Assembly (NCBI GenBank): GCA_035079385.1
Contig: JAVHKY010000003.1
Coordinates: 16,217,001-16,281,000, forward strand
Length of the DNA: 64,000 nucleotides
Reading direction: 5' to 3'
Source: Aspidiotus rigidus
Lineage: Eukaryota > Arthropoda > Insecta > Hemiptera > Diaspididae
Under the pieces are notes generated by a model. That model had not been told where the DNA came from. It did not search any database and saw only the letters and a list, made by a program, of their open reading frames with translations. The position numbers and the translations under genes are program-made. Shown here in pieces: positions 13,001-22,735 of the stretch (position 1 is its first letter; each line of letters starts with the position of its first letter).

Positions 13001-15410
13001 TTATAGTAGGTCTAGGCCTTCTCTTCTTTATACTAGGTTTATCTAGGTCTAGGTTTCCTTCAATTTTCAACACCAAATCCCATTTGACTCATAAAACAGC
13101 TTCCCTGCGTTCCTCGTTTAACTTTGTTAAGGAAGCCGTCGTTTTTCTAAGTTTTTTACTGGACGGCGGACGGCAAATTTCTCAAAAAGCCCCCATAAAA
13201 CAGATTCCCTGTTAACAATGCTACAGCAGCAGCATGAAAGATGGTACAATTGGTCTCTACATCTACCGCGCCCATTCTGCGTTCATTTTTTTCGTTATTA
13301 CATGGTTCCAAGCTTCCATTATTTTTAGCATGCATGAAACCAGAATACTTGGGTTGAGTTCGTCGTCTTCCCGGATCTCGTAAGAAGACCGTTTCAGATT
13401 ACCACGCTCACGTCTCCATGCCCTACTGTTGAAGAAGGTGTTTTGTAGTCCATCATCCCGCTCCTTATCACAGAATGGAAATGAGTGCTCCTCAACTTTA
13501 CCCGTAGGTACTTGTTGAGGCGCTCATAGCCATTGGTGAAAATTGTGGTTGTGGTCTCGTTCCACCCTTTTGTCAAGATTACGTAAGAGCGCGCGGGTCC
13601 ATTCGCTCTTTCCTCTATAGGCGAGTCGCTCTTTCCACTTGGCAAACAAGAAGCTCCTGCTTGACCCACGAGGCTTGTTGGATGATCCTTGTCTTCTTCT
13701 TTGTCACGAACACTGCTACTCACTCTTCTTCCAGAAGATCAGTTGGCGAGGTACGTGCTAATACGCAAGGAGCGCCCATCGACACAGTGCAGTCACCATC
13801 AATAACTCAATTAAACGCAGCATTTCTTCTTTTCTGTACGTAATTTTCATGGAGTTGGCCCGTAATGGTCTGACATTGCTACACCAATGAGTTTTCTAGC
13901 TTCTCTTGGTCCTCCTTAGTTCAACACTGGGTGGGACAAACATGTCACCAGCCTGGAAGCTTCCTCCGCCACCTTCTCAAATTTTCAAAATGGTGGTGGA
14001 AATTGAGCTGATATCGAATCAAAACCCCATGCGCTTTTATATCTTTTAAGTCTCAATAACTATACCTAGCAGCGGATTAAACTTTCGACGGGTCGTCTCC
14101 TCCACTGCCATGCCTAATCCGGCCGACTCGATCCAATGGTCACAGCCTCTAAAGCTTGGTTCACCCTGATCTCGACCTCGTGTCGTCTGCGGAGCATACG
14201 AGTTCCACCCCTGATGGCAGCTTTATTTTGAATAAGCCGTTGAGTGTTGTGACTCAGAATCAGAGCCCTGTCACGCTTCTTCTCACTGTACCAGCAGACG
14301 TCTTTGTTTCAACTTCTCTGCCGTTGACATAGCTGCAGATTGTCCTTAACAGATATCTAGGCGCTTTTGCGTTTTGTAGTATACTTTCAAAATCTCGCAT
14401 TCTTCATGTCGAGGCTGATATCTTCGGCAGAACTGGCGCTTCTTCATTGCCGCAGAAGCTATTCTCTTCGGTCAGACTGCGATATCCGAAGTACCGGCCA
14501 GCTCAGTAACTACGCAGATTCCCAAAATTTGTATTCTTGGACGTTTAATGGTTTTCCAAGAGCGTTGTCGCTGCCTACTGAAATGATTTGCTGACGATGT
14601 CAAGCAAACAGAGCGGGTAGAGCGATTGGTAGGAGGAGAACAGGCCAGCTGACTCATCCTTCTTATCTATGAGTGCCTACCTGGTCTTTTTCCGACATCT
14701 AGGGTATACTCCTTTTGTCATTACCCTCGCAGCAGAGAGAGAGAGAGAGAGCTCCACTTGCGTTTCGTATCTCGTTTGGTCCGGGAGCTCTCCTATATAA
14801 TACGTCTAAATATGATGCGCTATTCAGAATCTTTTTGTTGTCTCCATATTTTTTACATCTGGAAATAAATAAAAAGCATCAGTGCTCGACATTGACGAGA
14901 GAAGTCTAGTTAGTTTAGCATTGTTGTCACTTCGAACAGGAATTATGTTCAAATATCAACATGTATGAAACTAGATTTTAATATACGTATTTATAATTTA
15001 TGTTTCAGAGTTTATCTCATTGTGAATTGATTACGGACGATGGGATCAGACATTTAACGTCATCAACTTGCGCGTCGGAACATTTAACTCGATTAGATTT
15101 AGATAATTGTCCTTTAATAACGGACACTTCCCTCGAACATCTTCTCTCTTGTCATAACCTTCAGAGAATAGATTTATTTGATTGCCAGTTGATTACTAGA
15201 CCCGGCATCCGTAGATTCAGGGTAACAATAATTTCTGTTCGTTATTAGTAGGGTGTTGTTATTTTGTTTGAAAGTTTGATAAAGTGAATTTTTTGTTTCT
15301 AGAATCATCTTCCTAATATAAAAGTGCACGCATATTTCGCGCCTGTTACTCCCCCACCTTCGACGGGTAATTCTCGGCCGAAGTATTGTAGGTGTTGCGC
15401 TATTTTGTGA
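965..15410 (+). CDS. FBXL20: F-box/LRR-repeat protein 20 (FBXL2/FBXL20 family), ten coding exons
   Basis: Substrate-recognition subunit of an SCF-type ubiquitin ligase; known relatives bind Skp1 through the F-box and are membrane-anchored by prenylation. Exons: 926-1015, 4436-4497, 5480-5609, 6332-6495, 6700-6857, 6931-7070, 7154-7345, 7429-7530, 15009-15221 and 15303-15410. All have AG/GT borders and compatible phases. From the ATG at 965 the product is 439 residues, against about 436 in vertebrate FBXL20. The F-box lies near residues 29-75 (INKKLPKEIFLR, then IFSYLDVVSLCRCAQVS), followed by leucine-rich repeats with the C-x-x-[IL]-T-D pattern (DLEECILITD, SLSHCELITDDGIRHL). The tail HAYFAPVTPPPS leads to CRCCAIL, a CAAX box ending in Leu that suggests geranylgeranylation. 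The start is the first in-frame ATG in exon 1, but that exon is open at its 5' end, so an upstream exon may exist. The eighth intron (7531-15008) is swollen by transposons. Confidence 0.93.
1461..3730 (-). mobile_element. R1-like non-LTR retrotransposon, 5'-truncated and broken
   Basis: Reading frames on the minus strand give, in order, the reverse transcriptase N-terminus (3003-3677, WKAPGPDEIPN and SSYRPLCLLANVGKLLERV), the RT core (2148-2930, motif A LDIRNAFNSIPW, motif B GVPQGSVLGPLL, motif C CYADD), the thumb region (1982-2386) and a C-terminal zinc knuckle (1461-1991, C-x2-C-x7-H-x4-C in CSHCNQGRYDGPQHTLFEC). This order is typical of R1-clade and related LINEs. No endonuclease domain is present, so the copy is 5'-truncated. 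A stop near 3003 and frame changes near 2386 and 1985 make it inactive. It lies antisense in the first FBXL20 intron. Confidence 0.85.
3731..4435. other. Remainder of FBXL20 first intron
   Basis: Contains a foldback-family terminus (AACAGG-TTT-CCTGTT near 3824-3838) followed by a short stem-forming stretch around 3840-3870. No gene seen. It ends in the acceptor cgtag at 4431-4435. Confidence 0.5.
7531..8764. other. 5' part of the large FBXL20 intron, no gene
   Basis: Begins with donor gtgagt at 7531. AT-rich, with no recognisable coding sequence. From about 8480 it becomes pyrimidine-rich and leads into the foldback-type repeats. Confidence 0.5.
8765..9560 (+). mobile_element. Foldback-like element, left part (interrupted by a MITE)
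   Basis: Carries two copies of the family module: a stem sequence (cttcctcaacgaagttgaac near 8790, cttccttaatgaagtcaaac near 9350), then gaggaacgcagggaacctg and a downstream GGGATTT... block. Between them are 45 bp minisatellite units (agctatatatgataggaggg type). It ends with a perfect AACAGGGAACCTGTT terminus at 9537-9551. A hAT-like MITE at 8887-9253 interrupts a minisatellite unit. The gypsy element starts immediately to the right. Confidence 0.7.
8887..9253. mobile_element. hAT-like MITE with 15 bp terminal inverted repeats
   Basis: Starts CAGGGTGTCTACCAG and ends CTGGTAGACACCCTG, an exact inverted pair of 15 bases. AATTT flanks it on both sides, a possible target duplication; hAT elements usually make 8 bp, so the flank is ambiguous in this A/T run. 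It inserts into a 45 bp minisatellite unit whose two halves flank it. Inside are three GTCAACTAAGTCAA-like repeats and a run of 21 G (9163-9183). No transposase. Confidence 0.75.
9598..10602 (+). CDS. Gypsy-type Gag polyprotein (334 aa)
   Basis: Structural capsid/nucleocapsid protein of the LTR element. The N-terminal ~60 residues are predicted coiled coil (charged heptad-like). A capsid-like region follows (residues ~85-260, with VKIPTFDGEISWELYKSQFE and LEQRFGEAHLAPI, typical of arthropod gypsy Gag). A CCHC knuckle lies near residue 280 (C-x2-C-x4-H-x4-C in CFHCDEEGHIKLNC). This frame is intact, unlike pol. Confidence 0.85.
   Translation: MEEKLEQNKAEIFDGLRETVNVEVKRQIEPIQHQVEELGQQWKIIEERLQRLEGNPTVNMVVDPPGVAFFSSGSNEGNVPVVEPSSKTKVKIPTFDGEISWELYKSQFEIAAQLNGWDDNARAGNLIVSLRGAALQLLSNIAESDKKNYQKLVEVLEQRFGEAHLAPIRRRELKYRRQNRGESLQAFSSEILKLTQQAYPEATISAIEQTALEAIIDGIFDWEIQSEVRMACCKTLKEALCFALEVEAARKASCRRGSTVLKQTKVRPTRDKRRCFHCDEEGHIKLNCPKWRSLQGGKLQPGVARGQPTLGPSRRAQEIRISKMRTSSENVYVS
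10633..11157 (+). pseudogene. Gypsy-type Pol fragment: aspartic protease, then spacer
   Basis: The N-terminus carries the retropepsin signature in altered form (IDCAATGSVI, where D-[ST]-G-A is usual) and the flap/second strand ILGLDLMRKYGL. After about residue 130 the sequence passes directly to QQQDKDISVILAWKEKGEQP, which belongs just upstream of integrase in related elements. The whole RT/RNase H segment is therefore deleted. The frame ends at a stop at 11155-11157. Confidence 0.8.
11158..12330 (+). pseudogene. Gypsy-type integrase, frame-broken
   Basis: An HHCC zinc-binding domain is visible at about 11300-11450 (HDDASGSHLG, then CCRACNAS) and is cut by a TGA at 11362. The DDE core shows LVGDYFSKW, LHSDQGRNFES and PQSDGMVERFNK (D, D, E). 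The C-terminus shifts frame near 12200-12270 and resumes with a KVVHRNSLAVWSPAF-type tail. It would have catalysed cDNA insertion in an intact element. Confidence 0.82.
12358..12782 (+). repeat. 3' LTR of the gypsy element (425 bp)
   Basis: Follows the polypurine tract AACTGAGGAGGGGAAAG. Begins TGTGGCGTTC and ends GAACGTCACA, giving the TG...CA form with imperfect 10 bp terminal inverted repeats. A TATAAATA-like element lies near 12574. No matching 5' LTR is present in the window. Confidence 0.75.
12783..13215 (-). mobile_element. Foldback-like element, right part
   Basis: Mirror image of the sequence left of the gypsy element: 45 bp minisatellite units, the GC-rich block gctggacggcggacggcaaa, and the terminus AACAGGTTCCCTGTT at 12908-12922. 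A second inverted module follows at 13085-13215. With 9254-9560 it forms a large inverted pair around the retrotransposon. Confidence 0.68.
13330..14730 (-). mobile_element. Decayed R1-like LINE fragment
   Basis: Diverged copy of the 1461-3730 element in the same orientation. Matching landmarks include the stretch at 13630-13800 (parallel to 1975-2150) and accagcagacgtctttgttt at 14290 (parallel to 2760). No frame survives beyond about 100 codons. A short GA run lies at 14735-14750. Confidence 0.7.
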
Positions 15411-16246
15411 GGTTTCATCAGTAAACTTTATTGTATCTGTGATTGGTAAGCACTACTGATTACCTACCTATTTTATGATATTTTAGTGTAATATTTTTTG
15501 AGGACAGTCTTCTAAAATGTAGTAAGTAAATGGTAAAATCGACCAAAAAACTGCTGTGTCAGTAGATAGGGAAAATTTTATCACGTAGGAATAACTTCGA
15601 GAATGTGGTTAGAATAAATTTTGCGATCAATAGGTGACAGAAATATAGTATATTACTATTATACATGTGGTTAAGTGAGCGTTTACCCAGCGAGGCAAAA
15701 ATTGCGATCTGAGCCGGAGGCGAGTGGAGTAATTTGCCGAGTTAGTGAATGTCCACGATACCCGCATGTATTGTAAGATATTTTTTTCTATAAATTATGT
15801 TGAAACAAAATTCAATCAACGAATACTCGAACGCCATTGGCTGATTTATTTTTCTTTCCCACTTATTTTTTCTTTCACGCTAATCTAGCTGTGGGTAAAA
15901 TTAAACTTTGACAGCACCTATAGATATAGTCGAAACGCCATTTCAACATCATTAGAAGAGTCACCCATGAGTAAGACTTACTGCCATGTAATGTAAAAAT
16001 GAAATACAAATTCATATCGTCTTATTGTTCGAGTACTATATTGAGTGGATAAAGTCATAATTTTTATAGGTATAACAGGTTTATAATCTGGTAGTTTATG
16101 AGAAACAACCCCGAAGGTTGTTCGGTGAATGCATCTTTGATGCATAATTCAACAGATAGTAATTCCTCTGGCTGAGATTTACGCTAGCTATCTATGTTTC
16201 GTTTCACAATAAGATTTCTATTGTAGTATTATTGAAAGAAAATAAA
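15411..16246 (+). other. FBXL20: FBXL20 3' UTR with polyadenylation signal
   Basis: No coding sequence after the stop at 15408-15410. The first clear AATAAA in an A-rich context is at 16241-16246. The true transcript end cannot be fixed from sequence alone. Confidence 0.45.
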
Positions 16247-16549
16247 GTAAACTATGAAAAAATAAGACAGAACAGAGCACGCTACCGGATTTAGCTAGTT
16301 CGAAAATATCAGAAACTTGAAAAGTGGCAACAGATTCCGTTCAGTTTCTCTCCTCAGTTCTTACAGTTCATACGTACAATTCAAGGTGATATTGAAAATT
16401 CTAGTACTTAGGTTTGGGAGAAATTATGATTAGAGACGATAATAGTTCGATGCAAATAACAACTATGAATGTAAGAATGGTAAAGACCCTGAGCGGAAAA
16501 GAGAGAGTGAAACTAAATAATAATGATGATCATAATAACTTTTTTTCCG

Positions 16550-17370
16550 ATAAATTCTAATAAAACTTTACATCTTATTGATAATTTTCTAATTAATTAC
16601 TGGACGCCCATTCCTGAGCATAGGTCTCCCCTATCTTTTGCCATTTATTTCGATTATGTGCCGTTCTTCTCCACAACGCTTCTAGTCTACCCTCTTTATC
16701 GTTTTTCCACCTTATTTCAGGTCTACCTCCTCTTCAGGTGTCCACTCTGTTACTCTTCTTACCCACGTGTCTTTCCCCATTCGCGGTAAATGCCCTGTTT
16801 ATTTAATTTTTAGCAGCCCAATTGTCTCAATCAGGTCTTTTGTTTCTTTCCTCTCCCTGGTTATATTATTCCTTCTTATCTCAAATAAACTCCTCTCCAT
16901 GCTACTTTGGGTCATTTGCAAACTATTGGCTTGCTTTTTTGTTAGTGCCCAGGTTTGTGCTGCGTATGTCAAGATTGGTAGTACGCAAGTTTCCAGAATT
17001 TTTATTTTGGATGACATTTTCATTTTTCCTTTGAATATTTTTTCTAGGGCCCAGTATCCGTTCCATGCTTTCATTTTCATTGCTTGTAGTTCTTTGTTCA
17101 TTCCCCGTGTGATTCATTTACAGATTCTGTTTCCATTTCATGTAATTTAAGGTTTTCAGTGGCTCTGTTGCTCATGTATTTCGTTTTGTTTGGATTTATT
17201 TCTAGTCCCACCTCGCTGCTTATTACTATAAGTTCCTTCACTGTTTCTATCAGTTCATCTCTACTATTTCCCACTAATACGATACCGTCACCGAATCTCA
17301 AGTTCTTTAGTTTTTTTCAGTCTATATTTATTCCTTCGTCCATTCAGTTGAGTTTTCTAAATGCGTAGAG
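16550..17370 (-). mobile_element. LINE reverse-transcriptase fragment, 3' half
   Basis: Minus-strand frames resemble the palm/thumb of RTE/CR1-type insect LINEs. The YADD-region relic reads RFGDGIVLVGNS (normally F-A-D-D), then GLEINPNKTKYM, and at 16799-17101 VLPILTYAAQTWALTKKQ and RSLFEIRRNNITR. Frames are broken. The upstream RT part of the same kind of element lies next to it on the opposite strand. Confidence 0.72.
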
Positions 17371-17384
17371 TTTACAATCAACCA

Positions 17385-17760
17385 CACTTGCAGCAATCGG
17401 GGGAACAAGCAGGCTTTAGAAGGGGACAATATCCACACATTGAAGCAGTTAATTGAAAAGTCGAGAGAATATAAGCTTGAAGTTTACTTAGTATTTATCA
17501 ATTTTTGAAAGTCCTTCGACTCCGTGAAACATGATCAAATTCTTCAAACGCTACTAGATCAGGCTGTAGACGCTAAATCAATAAAATTAATTAAAACAAT
17601 ACATACAAAAATTTCACAGCCCTTGTAAAATTAGAAATTAGATAAGTCGGGTGAATTAAAAAAGGTATTGCTCAAGGTGTGTTCCCTTGTCGTCCAACTT
17701 ATTTAATGCTGTATTAGAGGAGTGAAACTAACAGATCGAAAATTGAAGAGTAAGGAGTTA
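17385..17760 (+). mobile_element. LINE reverse-transcriptase fragment, inverted 5' half
   Basis: Plus-strand translation with breaks gives EQAGFRRG, HIHTLKQLIEKSREYKLEVY, KSFDSVKHDQILQTLLDQ and IKKGIAQG, i.e. RT motifs 2 to A and the start of motif B. These belong just upstream of the minus-strand fragment at 16550-17370. The two halves abut in opposite orientation. Confidence 0.7.
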
Positions 17761-19150
17761 CCGGTTGAAGCTGTCGAGAAACTTCGTTCTTTTTGTTTCA
17801 TTCTTATTTCAATTTTACATCTGTAAAAACGTGTTTGAGTCACACTCTTTCTAATTGATGCTCACTTATAACCTTACTTCGATGTAAATTGAAAAATTCC
17901 ATGTTTTATCTTTCAGGTAATTTTACCGCTATTGCAATCGAATCGTTCGGTATCGCTCGTACGGTGACGAGGAAAATATCTGTTGCAAAAATGTATACAA
18001 AAATATACGGCTTACTACTACTGTATAAGTAGAACTTACTCGGGCATCAGGCAGATGCATTAATTTACACGACCCTCAATGGGATGTTTTATCGCCTTTA
18101 TTGTATTCCATAATTTTTATACATTTCTTTTACTTCCTCTTTTTGTTTTTTCCTCTTTTCTTTCTTTCTTTCTTTTTTTCTTTCTTTTTTTTTTTTACAA
18201 ATTTATTTACTTATTGTTTTTCCCACCTTTTTTCAACTTTTTATACGATTTTTTTTTACTTTTTATCGTGTAGTAATCGCATGTACAACGTACATGTTGA
18301 TTTGAAAATTTGGACAACAAAATTATGTGGAATAGAAACTATTTTGTTGTGTGTGGTTTTTATAACGAATTTTTCATTTTTCCTTTTTGTTATTTACGTA
18401 ATACTGTATTCAATTAATGGCTAGTTTCATGCTTTTGTCATTTTTTCGTGTATTTGTCTATTACGCTTTTTTTTTTGTATGAAAAGTCGACAAATACCGT
18501 GCTGGACTCGAGGGTAAGTTGAAATTATGGCGTTGTTATTTCCGGTGGATCTGGGTACATATGGATCTTCACGTATCGATGATATACAGTTTGATCGTCG
18601 GTATATTTTACTAGGTACCGTACGAGAAACTACATTGAAGGTTTCTTTTTTCTTGTTGGTTCGTTTTGTAACGTGTTATTTTGATTGTACATTATATTAC
18701 CTGAAATGAAACATTAGTGATGATTTTTTTTTTTTTTTTTCACACGTTCAAGTTATTATTTTTATATTGTTTCACACTACTAAATCCTATTGGTATTTCG
18801 TGTGAGCAGCTAAATGCAAGATAATGTACAAGTAAATCGCGATGTGTAACTTTTCTTATTATATGTTCGTAATTCTCGACTGGTTTTCATTATTTTTCTC
18901 ACACTCATCCGGAAAACTTATATAAGTGTTCAATAGCATACATCCCTCGTCTCCTTCTCGGTTGAAATGTTTGTGAGAATGAAATGCAACAGGCTATATC
19001 AATCATTTTTTTTTACTGAAAAATGACGCGAAAAATTTTCATCAAAATTTTGAGTGCTCAAGCTTTGAGCAACTTATTTTTTCAAAAAAAAAGAAAAAGA
19101 ATTAAAGGCAGAAGCTAATATGTCTCCTCTAAATAAATGTAGTGTAGCAT
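17761..19150. other. Intergenic, no gene recognised
   Basis: AT-rich with poly-T/poly-A runs (18170-18260, 18725-18745). Frames here are low-complexity F/L/Y strings from T-rich DNA. A short stretch at 18527-18640 is less biased but has no recognisable match. Confidence 0.45.
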
Positions 19151-19296
19151 ATTAACTGGGGACCTGTTTTATGGGAGGATAATTTGAAGAAAAATGACGG
19201 GCACCGGGAGGTAAAACGTGGGAATTGGAAATTGGTATTGAGAATTCAAGCAAGTTTCCCCTAGTATAAAACTAGTACGAAAGAGACCTTCGAACG

Positions 19297-19442
19297 GTGA
19301 AAATTCAACCCTCTGAACTGGATTTGGCAAGTCCACAACATGAACTGGTGAATCCAAGGAATCAAGAATTATTTTGTGACCGCTTTTCCATCCTCAAGCC
19401 GGTTTTAGACCAAGTGTTAGCGTTAGAAATTGACTCATTCAA
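19297..19442 (+). pseudogene. Left remnant of a split reading frame (nucleotidyltransferase-like)
   Basis: Opens with ATG at 19297. About 48 residues ending ...LDQVLALEIDSFK are cut by a large inverted-repeat element at 19443. The right flank of that element resumes with a nucleotidyltransferase-like motif, one base out of frame. Base composition is less AT-biased than the surroundings, suggesting former coding sequence. Family unknown. Confidence 0.45.
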
Positions 19443-20089
19443 AGGCTCTAGCCGGGTAGGGGGGAAAAAATGGCCTTGGTGGGAAAATGTTTCAAATGTC
19501 CGTCAAAATGTTGTCCCCAATGAGAAAACTCGAAATCCAAAAAATTGGACCCATCCGCTCACCCACATGGGCTGCAGAGTGATTTTTAGGCCTAAAATCC
19601 AAATGGCTATATCTCAGCCAATAATGATCGCACAGCGATGAAACTTGAGGACATTGTAGTATATGTGAAGGTTCATCCATGGTATTTAAAAAAAAAAAAA
19701 ACCATTCATATTTTCCCTAGTTTCTAGCTATAACAAAATTTCAAACTCGAATTTAAAAAAATCGGGGGGGGGGAGGCACCTGGAGGAAATCATTCATTTG
19801 AAGCGCCATACCCTCTACTACAACATACATGAGTACCATAGTCCTCAGTGAGGTGGAACATTCCTGAAACAATCAATATTTAATGAATTTCTGTGATTTT
19901 TCCATGATAGCGGGGTGAACTATGACTGCTACCGCAATAGACCGCGAGAAATCAATGGTCAATGTTCGAGGTGAAAAATACGCACTCCTCCGTGAGATGA
20001 AATGGGAATGTTGATAGACCAAAAATATATTTTTAGTATTTCGTTTATCGATTTGGTCAATTCTTATATAAACACGTCCACCGATTAGG

Positions 20090-21130
20090 TGAAGTACGTT
20101 AGATTGAGAAAAATAGTTGAAAAATTCTCCAGTCGCTGGAACAGTCTGAAAATAGAAGGGAAGTGAGAAAATCCTTTTTTTCACCCTGGAGGACCGTGAG
20201 TTTTGGTACCTATTTCATTCCACAATTCGTTCAATTCTTATGTAATCATGTCCACCAAGTTTGAAAAAAATAGTCAAAAAATTCTCCAGCCGCTGTAATG
20301 GTCTGGAAAGGACAAATAATTGAGGACATCCAATTTTTTACCCTGGAGGACCGTGAGTTTTGGTATTGCGTCCATCAATTAGGTCAATTGTTATGTAAAC
20401 ACATCCGCCGAATCCGAAAAAAATGGTCAAAAAATTCTCCAGCCGCTGGAACCTTCTGGAAATAGCAGAAAATCGAGGAAGTCCACTTTTTCAACCTGGA
20501 GAACTGCGATTTTTCACATTTCATTCATCAATTACGACAAATCTTATGTGAATACATCCGCCGAGTTGGGAAAAAATGATCAAAAAATTCTCCAGTTTCT
20601 GGGATGCCCTGGAAATAGTAAAAACTCTAGGTAATCCACTTTTCCAACATGGGAAACTGTGATTTTTCATATTCTGTTTATCAACAAGGTCAATTCTTAT
20701 GTAAATACATCCGCCGAGTTGGAAAAAAATAGTCAATAAATTCTCCGTCGCTGGAACGATCTAGAAATAGTACCAAATCCAGAAAATCAACTTTTTCAAC
20801 ATGGAGAGCCCTGATTTTTGGTATGTTATTTATCAAAAAGGTCAAATCTTATGTTAATACCTCCGCCGAGTTTGAAAAAAACAGTCCATAAATTTTTCAG
20901 TCGCTGGAATAGTCTGAAAATGAAAAATGGAAAATATCTGCTATTTGAACTTGCAGAATCGTGATTTTTATATTCTATTTATCAATAAGGTCAATTTTTT
21001 AGTATATACATCCCTATTTCGAAAAAAATATTCAATAAATTCTCCAGACGCTCATTGGTATGGTCGATTCTTCTAAGAACACTTACGCCGAGTTTAAAAA
21101 AAAATGAAAAAAATTCTCCAGTCGTTGGGA
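20090..21130. repeat. 152 bp tandem satellite, about seven units
   Basis: The landmark attctccag(t/c)cgctgg recurs near 20129, 20280, 20434, 20588, 20740, 20892 and 21040, a period of 148-154 bases, then again at 21113 after a shorter step. Units also share an accctggaggaccgtgag-like block and an A-rich ccgagttggaaaaaa block. Frames across it are not conserved, so it is not coding. Confidence 0.8.
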
Positions 21131-21545
21131 CGCTCTGAAAATACCTATTAAAAAATCAAAGATACACACCCGCCACAATGATTCATGTGTTACTTTTCCC
21201 CCCTCGCGTCGCAGCGGTACAAATTGTCTTACTGATAGCCGTGCACTCGCATGATGTGGAGGAATCCTTTTCCGAGACACAAGAAGACAACCATCTCCTT
21301 TGTATTGTCATGCTCATGAATTACAATATTTGAAGCATTGTCACCTCAACTCGAGAGAAGATTCCTGCACTTTATGGAAGTGCACGGCTCCTAGTAACAC
21401 AGTTTGTACCTCTACGACTACAGGGGAACAAAAATAAACATTCAACACTTTAAAGTAAAGGAAATGAATCTTAGGGGTGGGTGTGTATCGGTTTTTTACT
21501 ATTTCCAGAGCGTCCTAGCGACTGGAGAATTTATTGACTATTTTT
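21095..21545. repeat. Palindrome enclosing two mirror copies of a short coding-like segment
   Basis: Outer arms: 21095-21175 against 21470-21545 (gatacacacccgcc faces gggtgggtgtgtatc). Inner arms: about 21190-21290 against 21350-21430. Nucleotide identity is modest in the inner arms, but the translations of both copies share the pattern IP-x4-SARL-x-V-x-QFVPLR. Confidence 0.6.
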
Positions 21546-21566
21546 TTGCAACTTGTAAGACTTATT

Positions 21567-22094
21567 AACAGGGAACCCGTTTTATGGGGGGCTATTTGAG
21601 AAATCTGCCGTGCGCCGTGCGTCGTCCAGCGAAAAACTTGGAAAAATTTCGACCCTCGAGCCATATATCATAGGAGAGGGACTTGGAAAAATTTCGACTC
21701 TCGAGCCATATATGAGGAGAGGGACTTAGAAAAAACGACGGCTTCCTTAACGAAGTTAAGCGAGGAACGCAGGGAACCTGTTTTATGAGTCATATGGAAT
21801 TTGGTATTGAGAATTCAAGGAAGCCTAGACCTAGATGAAGCTAGTATAAAGAGGGCCTACACCTACTATAAGCCTAGTATAATATGGTTTGAGTCTAAAT
21901 TTTTCTCGAATCTCCAGCTATATATTTTAGGAGGGGGACTTGAAAAAATTCTGATTTTTGAGCTATATATGATAGAAGGGGGACTTGGAAAAATTCCTAT
22001 CATACATGGGTCGAGAGTCGAAATTTTTCTGTTTTTTGTTAGATGGCACACGGCAAATTTCTCAAAAAGTCCCTCATAGAACAGGTTCCCTGTT
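21567..22094. mobile_element. Complete foldback-like element, 528 bp
   Basis: Left end AACAGGGAACCCGTTTTATG, right end inverted ...AACAGGTTCCCTGTT (22080-22094). Just inside each end is a GC-rich block (gccgtgcgccgtgcgtcgtc and its counterpart). Next come 45 bp minisatellite units, the stem block cttccttaacgaagttaagc, and a central gatttggtattgagaattca segment. It is the clearest full copy of the family in this window. Confidence 0.72.
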
Positions 22095-22097
22095 GAT

Positions 22098-22735
22098 ATA
22101 GCTTTCAACAGCCTACAACAATAGAGTCTACTACTGAATGATATTATAAGTAAGTATGGGTTGCGTGAGTGAATCAAAAAGGGTAAAAATTGAATCTGAA
22201 CATGATACCTGCAGAGAATTGTTAGTTCGTACCCTTTTAATCCTATATTTTATTGTGTGTTTGTGTGAGTGTGTCAGCAGCCAGTATGTATAAAATATGT
22301 TTTTTAAAAGGTGAAAATGGACATGATACCTTATTCTGAGGATAAAACGTAGTAATGACCAATGAGTTGATTCAACTATTGAATTGGAAAATAGCATATT
22401 TTACACAGACAGGTTGCTGACACACTCACACAAACACACAATAAAATATGGGATTAAAAGGGTACGAACTAACAATTCTCTGCAGGTATCATGTTCAGAT
22501 TCAATTTTTACCCTTTTTGATTCACTCACGCAACCCATACTTACTTATAATATCATTCAGTAGTAGACTCTATTGTTGCAGGCTGTTGAAAGTAATATTT
22601 TGTTGTGTACTTGTGTGAGTGTGTCAGCAGCCTGTATGTGTAAAATATTTTTTTTTAAGGTGAAAATGGACATATTACCTTTTCAATTATGGAGATAAAA
22701 CGGTATCCATTTTCACCTTTAAAAAGCATATTTTA
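22098..22735. repeat. Foldback palindrome with a second nested palindrome
   Basis: Arms of about 190 bases: 22098-22290 and 22398-22594 (agctttcaacagcctacaac against gcaggctgttgaaag). The loop is about 100 bases. A second inverted pair follows, with taaggtgaaaatggacat near 22660 against atccattttcaccttta near 22710. No coding content. Confidence 0.75.

Noticed and set aside
18079..18424. Hydrophobic F-rich frames as a membrane protein
   Set aside because: Translation of T-rich low-complexity DNA, with no conserved segment or splice structure.
19873..20184. 103-codon frame on the minus strand, repeated at 25310-25645 on the plus strand, as a conserved protein
   Set aside because: The two copies are the near-identical inverted arms of one element, so similarity reflects duplication rather than coding constraint; no known domain.
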